Assembly (NCBI RefSeq): GCF_034372165.1
Contig: NZ_CP139698.1
Location: forward strand, 2,046,001 to 2,110,000
DNA length: 64,000 nt
From: Christiangramia sp. OXR-203
GTDB taxonomy: Bacteria > Bacteroidota > Bacteroidia > Flavobacteriales > Flavobacteriaceae
Direction of reading: 5' to 3'
The notes below the pieces were generated by a model. The model made no database searches and was not told where the DNA came from. It saw nothing but the letters and a program-made list of their open reading frames with translations. Below, one piece after another: positions 28,084 through 35,232 of the stretch. Every line of letters starts with the position of its first letter. The stretch's first letter is position 1. The position numbers and the translations under genes were made by a program.

Positions 28084-28147
28084 GCCTGAACTGGCTTGTG
28101 AGATAATTGAGGGGTTATCAACACAAGCCGTGAGGAGATGTCCAGGC
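28084..28147. repeat. Nested inverted repeats between regulator and WG-repeat gene
   Basis: Three arm pairs nest in order: GCCTG/CAGGC (28084-28088, 28143-28147), GGCTTGTG/CACAAGCC (28093-28100, 28122-28129) and GATAA/TTATC (28102-28106, 28115-28119), with loop TTGAGGGG. There is no T-run on either side, so an ordinary terminator is unlikely; a structured leader or an operator is possible. Confidence 0.6.
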
Positions 28148-28209
28148 TTAAATTGAATGTAAACCTACCTACTTTTAAAGTATTTCATCTTCATAATTTT
28201 CTTTCTTAT

Positions 28210-28827
28210 TTATATGATTTCATCATAGAACCTACGCTTCCAATTTCCTATGTTTTTGTAATCTGTCATACTCATTCCTACGACTTCCTTAAACTGCCTG
28301 GATAAATGATTTACACTGCTATAATCCAGTAGATAGCCTATATCTGAAAAGGTATGTTGCTTAAGTTGGATAAGTTCTTTAACCTTCTCTATCTTCAATT
28401 TGATAAAGTACTTTTCAATGGTTGTTTTTTCATTGGTTGAGAATAGTTTGCTTAATGTCTTGTAATCCTTGTGAAGACTTGATGCTAATAGTTCAGATAT
28501 CTTTACTTTAATATGTAACGGCAACTCTTGCAGTTGTTCAATTAGAATGATCTTCATTCTTTCAACAAGCATCTCTTCTTCTTTTTTTACTATTTCAAAA
28601 CTATTGGCGTGTAGCACCCTTGTTACGTTATCTGTAATGGCAACTTCATTTAGGTTAGGTGCTTCTACCATTAACCTTCCCAACTCTAATGAGAGTACAG
28701 TAATATCTAATTCTTGAAGTTCTTGTTTTATAACTTTGAGGCATCTGCTACAAACCATATTCTTAATCCAAAATTCTTTTCGTGAGCTCATTTTAGTATA
28801 GGTATTGCTATTGGGCATGGAGCTCAA
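28210..28827 (-). CDS. HMA-AraC fusion transcriptional regulator (copy 1)
   Basis: This protein of up to 205 residues has an N-terminal HMA-like metal-binding segment (FWIKNMVCSRCLKVIKQEL) and a C-terminal AraC-type helix-turn-helix pair (VKELIQLKQHTFSDIGYLLD, then VNHLSRQFKEVVGMSMTDY). The two-domain layout suggests direct metal sensing through MxCxxC. An internal ATG at 28791 (MSSRKEFW) fits the lengths of the other two copies (188 residues) better than 28827. Paralogues are at 50641 and 55558. It lies divergent from metal genes at 29.6 kb and upstream of the WG and HMA genes. Confidence 0.85.
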   Translation of the reverse strand: MSSMPNSNTYTKMSSRKEFWIKNMVCSRCLKVIKQELQELDITVLSLELGRLMVEAPNLNEVAITDNVTRVLHANSFEIVKKEEEMLVERMKIILIEQLQELPLHIKVKISELLASSLHKDYKTLSKLFSTNEKTTIEKYFIKLKIEKVKELIQLKQHTFSDIGYLLDYSSVNHLSRQFKEVVGMSMTDYKNIGNWKRRFYDEII

Positions 28828-28970
28828 TAGATCATAAGGTTTTGGCCTTACATGTTTAAATTGATGAAATGTGTTGTGGAATAACGGTTTACAACAATCT
28901 TTAACCAGAAGTGGTTCTTTGATTATAAGATAGAATACAGATTGATACGTTCAATCTACAGGGAAGAAAA

Positions 28971-29393
28971 TCAAATTAAATAAATCTCGTTGAGAACTTG
29001 TAAGTCCTTAGATAGCAAAGGCGGCCTATAGTGTTTGAAAGGGACGATGTTTGCTTCAAGCCCTTCAAACAGATTAAGGTAGGTATAAAAGAAGGTTCTA
29101 AGAAAGAATATATCTTCAGACTCAAGTTGGGTATTAACCTTTTTTATGGTATCATCGCCTGTTTTGACCAAAGTTTGATTGCTGCAGCAGTCTTTTTCTT
29201 GAATAGAAGTGCATTGCTTAGTGGTGGAATCTTTCTCTAGTTCCTTGTCTTGACAGACTTTGGCTTTACCCAAAAGTGCCATATCCACCAATTTATTACA
29301 GCAGAAGTGCATATCTACTGTAAACGAAGAAGTACTAAAAAATATAGTAGCTGCTAAAAAGAAGGCTAATATTTTGGTAAAAAAAGATTTCAC
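28971..29393 (-). CDS. HYC_CC_PP family exported protein (copy 1)
   Basis: This 140-residue protein has a signal peptide (about residues 1-22), MHFCCNKLVD at the HYC position, a KDCCSNQTL motif and a YRPPLLSKDLQVLNE C-terminus. These are the three landmarks of the HYC_CC_PP family of Bacteroidota proteins linked to RND efflux operons. The Cys/His residues suggest periplasmic metal binding. It is transcribed away from the copy at 29673. Confidence 0.85.
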   Translation of the reverse strand: MKSFFTKILAFFLAATIFFSTSSFTVDMHFCCNKLVDMALLGKAKVCQDKELEKDSTTKQCTSIQEKDCCSNQTLVKTGDDTIKKVNTQLESEDIFFLRTFFYTYLNLFEGLEANIVPFKHYRPPLLSKDLQVLNEIYLI

Positions 29394-29522
29394 GTAATAA
29401 ATTTAATAATTTTATATCAAATATTTAAAATATATGTTAAATAATTAGATTTTAGTATTATATTTTAGTTAAGAGTAGATTTTAGTTAACGTTACGAATG
29501 TAAATTAGTTGACTATGAAAAA

Positions 29523-29540
29523 ATATGACTTCCGTCATAT
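29523..29540. promoter_or_regulatory. Inverted repeat in divergent promoter region, candidate operator
   Basis: ATATGAC-TTCC-GTCATAT is a perfect inverted repeat with 7-bp arms and a 4-bp spacer. It lies in the 279-base region between divergent HYC_CC_PP genes, 130 bases from either start. The same region has repeated GATTTTAGTTAA-like sequences at 29446-29492. It may bind a dimeric regulator of the efflux operon; which one is not shown. Confidence 0.45.
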
Positions 29541-29672
29541 AAAATCGATTCTAACTTTATGTTATTTGCAGTAATCTTGATCCAGATGTAAAATAGTCTC
29601 TAGGTTTTTATAAACTAAACTCTTTGTTAAATAAAAGAAATCTTCTAATTTTTTTTTAGCTTTGTATTCTTA

Positions 29673-30089
29673 ATGAAAAAGGTTTTCTTAAAATTATCAT
29701 CATTTTTTATGGCACTTTTAGTGCTGTTTTCAACGTTTTCTTTTACGTTGGCGAGTCACTATTGTGGTGATGTTTTAGTTGATTCTTCATTGTTTGGAAA
29801 AGTAGAAACCTGTGGTATGGAAGTACAAAAAACTTCCACTTCTTTAAATTGTGATATTACCAAGAATAATTGTTGTAGTGATGAACAACTGCTTTTGGAA
29901 GGACAAGACACCTTAAAAATTTCCTTTGAAAAGTTGGATAAAGAACACCAAATATTTGTTGTTTCATTAGTCCAATCTTATTTATATTTATTTGAATATG
30001 AAAACTCAGATAAGAAAACATTTATAAATTATTCCCCACCACCCCTCATAAGAGATGTTCAAGTCTTAGACCAGACTTTCCTCATTTGA
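29673..30089 (+). CDS. HYC_CC_PP family exported protein (copy 2)
   Basis: This 138-residue protein has a signal peptide (about residues 1-26), then SHYCGDVLVDSSLFG, KNNCCSDEQLLL and NYSPPPLIRDVQVLDQ, the canonical HYC, CC and PP landmarks. It is the first gene of the plus-strand RND operon, immediately before cusA. A TAnnTTTG-like box (TAGCTTTG, 29657-29664) ends 9 bases before the ATG, which would leave almost no leader, so it may be fortuitous. The protein is probably a periplasmic metal-binding accessory of the pump. Confidence 0.85.
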   Translation: MKKVFLKLSSFFMALLVLFSTFSFTLASHYCGDVLVDSSLFGKVETCGMEVQKTSTSLNCDITKNNCCSDEQLLLEGQDTLKISFEKLDKEHQIFVVSLVQSYLYLFEYENSDKKTFINYSPPPLIRDVQVLDQTFLI

Positions 30090-30194
30090 TTTTTAAGTAA
30101 ATAACTCTTAAGTCCAATCTTAACTTGTTTGGACTAAACTGCTTATATCTTGTTTCCTCAACAAGTATTGTTATTACTTAAAACTCATTTTTCT

Positions 30195-33100
30195 ATGCTG
30201 AATAAAAGCATCAAATTTCTAATAGAAAATAAATTAGTAGCTGTTTTACTATTAGCTTTGTTCGTCGGTTGGGGCGTTGTAAACGCACCTTTTAATTGGG
30301 AGACCGGTATTTTGCCTACTGACCCTGTAGCTGTGGATGCCATTCCCGATATTGGTGAAAACCAACAAATTGTTTTTACCAAATGGCAAGGGCGCTCGCC
30401 ACAGGATATTGAAGACCAAATTACGTATCCACTTACAACTTCGCTTCTAGGTATTCCAGGCGTGAAAACTATTCGTAGTTCCTCTATGTTTGGGTTTTCC
30501 AGTATCTATATCATTTTTGAAGAAGATGTGGAGTTTTACTGGTCACGTAGTCGCATTCTCGAAAAACTCAATTCGCTTCCTTCCAACTTGCTGCCAGATG
30601 GCGTTAACCCAGCTTTGGGCCCTGATGCCACAGGTTTAGGACAAATATTCTGGTACACCCTAGAAGGTCGTGACAAGGATGGTAATGTAACCGGTGGTTG
30701 GGATTTACAGGAACTGCGTAGTATACAGGATTATTATGTGAAATACGGATTGTCATCAGCAAGTGGTGTTTCCGAAGTAGCGTCTATCGGCGGTTATGTT
30801 CAGGAATATCAAGTAGATGTGGACCCGGAGAAAATGCGCCAATACAATATTGGATTAAGTGCCATTGTCAAAGCCGTTAAGCAGAGCAACCAAGATATTG
30901 GTGCACAAACATTGGAAATCAATCAGGCCGAATATCTGGTTCGTGGTTTGGGCTATGTAAAATCCGTTGCAGATATTGAAAATGCCGTGGTCACTTCAGA
31001 GAATTTTACGTCTATCCGAATAAAAGACATCGCAACTGTTCATTTGGGACCGCAAACTCGTCGTGGTATTTTAGATAAAGAAGGTGCCGAAGTTGTTGGT
31101 GGTGTTGTGGTAGCGCGATATGGCGCCAACCCTATGGAAGTTATCAATAATGTAAAAGAGCAAATCGCTGAACTGTCATCTGGGCTTCCAACAAAAGTTC
31201 TGGCAGATGGCCGCACCTCACAAGTGACCATTGTCCCCTTTTACGACCGTACCCAGCTTATTCAAGAGACCCTACACACGCTTAATGAAGCACTCACGCT
31301 TGAAATCTTAATAACCATTCTGGTCATTATCGTAATGGTGTTCAACCTACGCGCATCCATCTTAATTTCAGGTTTGTTACCCGTTGCAGTATTAATGGTT
31401 TTCATTGCAATGAAACTTTTTGATGTAGATGCAAATATTGTAGCATTGTCAGGGATTGCCATTGCTATAGGTACAATGGTGGATGTGGGCGTTATACTGG
31501 CCGAAAATATGATTCGGCATTTGGAAGATGAAAAATTACGCTTTCGCGAAAGCGGAATCGAGTACACCACAAATGAAATCATCTACAATGCAACTGCTGA
31601 AGTTTCTGGTGCAATTTTAACGGCAGTATTAACAACCATTATCAGTTTTATTCCTGTATTCACTATGATAGGTGCTGAAGGAAAGTTGTTTCGTCCACTC
31701 GCATTTACAAAGACAATGGCGCTCACGGCGTCTTTGGTTATCGCCCTTTTCTTGATACCACCATTTGCCGCATTCCTTTTCAAAAAGAGTACTATTAGGG
31801 AGCACGCTAAATATATTATTAATGCTGTTCTCATCGTCCTTGGTATCACAGCCATCTTCTATGGTTATTGGTTGGGTATTATATTAATTGCCTATGGAAT
31901 CGTTGCAATTTTGAGTGTACGCGATATTATCACGGCAAAAAGAGCCAATCTAATACATATCGTTATTTCTTGTATTGCTATTGTTTTCCTTCTAGCCGAA
32001 TACTGGCGACCACTAGGTTTTGACCGCGGTATTATAATGAACTTGATTTTTGTTGCGATTATCTGTTTCGGATTACTGGGGGCGTTTTCAATTTTCCAAA
32101 AATATTACGACACTATATTACGTTGGGCACTTCAAAACCGATTACTGTTTTTAATAATTCCGACCACAGTGTTGATTTTAGGGGCCATAATAATGCGCAA
32201 CACGGGTAAAGAATTTATGCCATCGCTCAACGAAGGCTCATTCCTGTTAATGCCAACATCCTTGCCACACGCAGGTGTTGAAGAAAACAAGCGTGTGTTA
32301 CAGCAGCTTGATATGGCCGTAGCCAGTATTCCTGAAATCGAAACGGTAGTAGGTAAATCGGGTAGAACAGAATCTGCTCTTGACCCTGCGCCGCTCTCGA
32401 TGTATGAAAATGTGATTCAGTATAAGTCTGAATATATGCGAAACAAGAATGGCGAGAGACAACGCTACCGCGTAAACGATGATGGTTTATTTGTTCTGAA
32501 AAATGATAAATTCATTATTAATCCAAATAATGAAATCGATGATGACGCTAATTATGAGGCCTCGCAACTAAAAACAAATGCAACCCATAACGATTTAATT
32601 GAAGACGGCAGCGGTGAATATTACCGAAACTGGCGGCCAGAAATCGACAGCCCAGACGATATCTGGAATGAGATTGTGAAAGTGACAAAATTTCCAGGGG
32701 TGACTTCTGCACCAAAACTACAACCTATCGAGACAAGGCTCGTAATGCTTCAAACAGGTATGCGTGCGCCTATGGGTATAAAAGTTAAAGGGCCAGACTT
32801 GAAAACAATAGAAGCTTTTGGTCTACAGCTCGAAGACATTTTAAAACAAGCTGAAGGTGTAAAAGAACAAGCTGTCTTTGCAGACCGTATTGTGGGCAAG
32901 CCCTATTTACTAATTGATATAAAACGAGACCAATTGGCACGCTATGGAATTTCCATAATGGATGTTCAGGAAGTACTTCAGGTAGCTGTGGGCGGTATGC
33001 CGCTTACTCAAACGGTGGAAGGTCGTGAGCGGTATGGAGTAAGAGTGCGCTATCCGCGTGAGTTGCGTGCAAACTCAGAAGATTTAAAAGATATTTATGT

Positions 33101-33947
33101 TCCGGTTGAGAAAGGAAGTCCGGTTCCCTTAAGCGAGTTGGCCACCATAAGATACGAACAAGGGCCGCAGGTCATTAAAAGTGAGGACACCTTTTTAATT
33201 GGCTATGTTCTTTTCGATAAGTTGGACGGTTTCGCCGAAGTGGATGTAGTGGAAAATGCCCAAGCGCTCATTCAACAAAAGATTGATAACGGTGATCTAA
33301 TTGTACCAAAAGGAATTAACTATCGCTTTACAGGTACCTACGAAAACCAACTGAGAGCCGAAAAAACTTTAAGCGTGGTTGTGCCATTAGCATTAGCTAT
33401 CATATTTCTAATTCTGTATTTCCAGTTCCGTTCTGTTTCCACCTCGTTGATGGTATTTACAGGAATCGCAGTTGCCTTTGCAGGTGGCTTTATAATGATT
33501 TGGCTTTACGGTCAGGATTGGTTCTTCAATTTCAGCTTTTTTGGTGAGAATATGCGGGATTTGTTCAATATGAAAACCATCAATCTAAGTGTTGCTGTCT
33601 GGGTTGGCTTTATTGCGCTTTTTGGTATCGCAACAGATGATGGTGTAGTTATGGCTACCTACCTCACACAAACTTTTGACAGAGAGAATCCCAATGATAA
33701 AAAAGGAATCCGACTTGCCACATTAGAAGCTGCTGGAAAGCGAATTCGTCCGTGTTTGATGACTACTGTTACCACCGTGCTTGCACTCTTACCTGTACTT
33801 ACTTCTACGGGAAAAGGAAGCGATATTATGATACCTATGGCAATCCCCATTTTCGGTGGGATGATTATAGATATTACATCCTACTTTTTAGTACCAGTAT
33901 TATATAGCTGGAAAAAAGAGTACCAACTTAAACGAGCAAACAAATGA
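30195..33947 (+). CDS. cusA: CusA/CzcA-type heavy-metal efflux RND permease
   Basis: From ATG 30195 (MLNKSIKFLIENKL) the protein is 1250 residues; an in-frame ATG at 30150 adds 15 non-homologous residues. Typical RND segments are PVAVDAIPDIGENQQIVFT, YPLTTSLLGIPGVKTIRSSS, SGIAIAIGTMVDVGVILAEN and FGIATDDGVVMATYL. It is longer than the usual 1040 residues because of an insertion with extra hydrophobic helices (about residues 535-640) and a polar insertion (about 745-840), both common in Bacteroidota CusA. It should drive Cu/Ag export across the envelope by proton antiport. The stop overlaps the tolC gene start by 4 bases. Confidence 0.95.
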   Translation: MLNKSIKFLIENKLVAVLLLALFVGWGVVNAPFNWETGILPTDPVAVDAIPDIGENQQIVFTKWQGRSPQDIEDQITYPLTTSLLGIPGVKTIRSSSMFGFSSIYIIFEEDVEFYWSRSRILEKLNSLPSNLLPDGVNPALGPDATGLGQIFWYTLEGRDKDGNVTGGWDLQELRSIQDYYVKYGLSSASGVSEVASIGGYVQEYQVDVDPEKMRQYNIGLSAIVKAVKQSNQDIGAQTLEINQAEYLVRGLGYVKSVADIENAVVTSENFTSIRIKDIATVHLGPQTRRGILDKEGAEVVGGVVVARYGANPMEVINNVKEQIAELSSGLPTKVLADGRTSQVTIVPFYDRTQLIQETLHTLNEALTLEILITILVIIVMVFNLRASILISGLLPVAVLMVFIAMKLFDVDANIVALSGIAIAIGTMVDVGVILAENMIRHLEDEKLRFRESGIEYTTNEIIYNATAEVSGAILTAVLTTIISFIPVFTMIGAEGKLFRPLAFTKTMALTASLVIALFLIPPFAAFLFKKSTIREHAKYIINAVLIVLGITAIFYGYWLGIILIAYGIVAILSVRDIITAKRANLIHIVISCIAIVFLLAEYWRPLGFDRGIIMNLIFVAIICFGLLGAFSIFQKYYDTILRWALQNRLLFLIIPTTVLILGAIIMRNTGKEFMPSLNEGSFLLMPTSLPHAGVEENKRVLQQLDMAVASIPEIETVVGKSGRTESALDPAPLSMYENVIQYKSEYMRNKNGERQRYRVNDDGLFVLKNDKFIINPNNEIDDDANYEASQLKTNATHNDLIEDGSGEYYRNWRPEIDSPDDIWNEIVKVTKFPGVTSAPKLQPIETRLVMLQTGMRAPMGIKVKGPDLKTIEAFGLQLEDILKQAEGVKEQAVFADRIVGKPYLLIDIKRDQLARYGISIMDVQEVLQVAVGGMPLTQTVEGRERYGVRVRYPRELRANSEDLKDIYVPVEKGSPVPLSELATIRYEQGPQVIKSEDTFLIGYVLFDKLDGFAEVDVVENAQALIQQKIDNGDLIVPKGINYRFTGTYENQLRAEKTLSVVVPLALAIIFLILYFQFRSVSTSLMVFTGIAVAFAGGFIMIWLYGQDWFFNFSFFGENMRDLFNMKTINLSVAVWVGFIALFGIATDDGVVMATYLTQTFDRENPNDKKGIRLATLEAAGKRIRPCLMTTVTTVLALLPVLTSTGKGSDIMIPMAIPIFGGMIIDITSYFLVPVLYSWKKEYQLKRANK
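31539..31554. repeat. 16-bp perfect palindrome, copy 1 (inside cusA)
   Basis: CGCTTTCGCGAAAGCG is a perfect 16-bp palindrome here, encoding part of LRFRESG in an in-frame coding context. The same 16 bases recur at 33985-34000. From memory, this palindrome is over-represented in flavobacterial genomes; its role is unknown. Confidence 0.7.
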
Positions 33948-35161
33948 AAAATATAAAAATTATTACCTGTCTTTTGTTTGTTTCCGCTTTCGCGAAAGCG
34001 CAACAACTACAATCATACATTGAAGAGGCACAATCTAACAACCCCGAGATTCAAGCCTTTGAACTGCGCTATAACATCGCCGAAGAAAAAGTGAACGAAG
34101 CCGATTGGTTGCCCAATACGCTTGTTGGAGCAGGTTATTTTGTGAGCGAACCCGAAACCCGGACGGGTGCACAACGTGCGCGCTTTTCGGTATCCCAAAT
34201 GCTGCCTTGGTTTGGCACTGTTACCGCGAGGGAAAATTATGCGAGTTCAATGGCAGACGCACAATATGTGGATATTGTTATTGCGAAACGAAGGTTAGCA
34301 CTATCGATATCACAATCCTATTACAAACTATATTCAATCAAGGCAAAACAACTTGTTTTGGATGAAAACATTCAATTATTGGAAACCTATGAGCGGTTGG
34401 CATTGACATCGGTAGAAGTTGGTAAGGCTTCAGCTGTGGATGTTCTTCGCCTTCAAATACGTCAGAATGAACTGGTTCAGCAAATAGAAGTGCTGGAACA
34501 AGATTTCTTAGCAGAACAAACGGTATTCAATAATCTATTGAATCGGGATGAAACAATTGTAGTCGATGTTCCTAAAGAAATGACTATTCCTGCTGAAGAA
34601 CCATTGGTCTCTAATGAGAACCTTAAACTGAACCCAGAACTTTTAAAATATGATAAGCTGTACGAATCTGTTGAGCAGTCAGAATTATTAAACCAAAAAG
34701 AGAGTTCGCCCAATATAGGTTTTGGATTGGATTATGTTCCGGTATCAGAACGTCCTGATATGAATTTTTCCGATAACGGAAAGGACATCGTGATGCCAAT
34801 GGTTTCAGTGTCAATCCCAATTTTCAACAATAGGTACAAGTCAATTACCAAGCAAAATGAACTGAGGCAGTTAGAGATTACATCGCAAAAAGAAGATAGG
34901 TTGAATAAACTTGAAACGCTTCTGGCGCAGGCCCAGTACAACCGAAACAGTATGAAAATTAAGTTCAATGTACAGCTAAAGAATTTGCAACAGGCTAATG
35001 ATGCAGAAGAAATATTGATCAAGAACTATGAAACAGGCACGATAGATTTTAATGACGTATTGGATGTTCAGGAACTTCAGCTGAAGTTTCAGATAAACCT
35101 AATTGAATCCATAAAAGGCTATTATACAGAATATGCTATGGTAAATTACCTAAGCAGTTAA
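33944..35161 (+). CDS. TolC/CusC-type outer-membrane efflux protein
   Basis: This 405-residue protein has a signal peptide (about residues 1-19), then the duplicated helical layout of outer membrane factors. One repeat carries LQSYIEEAQSNNPEIQAFEL and the other NLKLNPELLKYDKLYESVEQ. It forms the outer-membrane exit duct for CusA. It overlaps cusA by 4 bases. The matching periplasmic adaptor (CusB) is 13 kb downstream at 48586. Confidence 0.9.
   Translation: MKNIKIITCLLFVSAFAKAQQLQSYIEEAQSNNPEIQAFELRYNIAEEKVNEADWLPNTLVGAGYFVSEPETRTGAQRARFSVSQMLPWFGTVTARENYASSMADAQYVDIVIAKRRLALSISQSYYKLYSIKAKQLVLDENIQLLETYERLALTSVEVGKASAVDVLRLQIRQNELVQQIEVLEQDFLAEQTVFNNLLNRDETIVVDVPKEMTIPAEEPLVSNENLKLNPELLKYDKLYESVEQSELLNQKESSPNIGFGLDYVPVSERPDMNFSDNGKDIVMPMVSVSIPIFNNRYKSITKQNELRQLEITSQKEDRLNKLETLLAQAQYNRNSMKIKFNVQLKNLQQANDAEEILIKNYETGTIDFNDVLDVQELQLKFQINLIESIKGYYTEYAMVNYLSS
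33985..34000. repeat. 16-bp perfect palindrome, copy 2 (inside tolC signal peptide)
   Basis: This is a second exact copy of CGCTTTCGCGAAAGCG, within codons for the end of the tolC-like signal peptide (SAFAKAQQ). It is read in a different codon context from the copy at 31539, so protein constraint alone does not explain it. Confidence 0.7.
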
Positions 35162-35232
35162 GGATAAAATTAAAAAGGATAAGCTATTTAATCGCAATGC
35201 CTTAAAGTAATATAAAATAAATACAGAGAACA

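Noticed and set aside
29657-29664. TAGCTTTG as a promoter for the HYC_CC_PP/cusA operon
   Set aside because: It matches TAnnTTTG but leaves almost no leader before the ATG, and no TTG is found at the right spacing.
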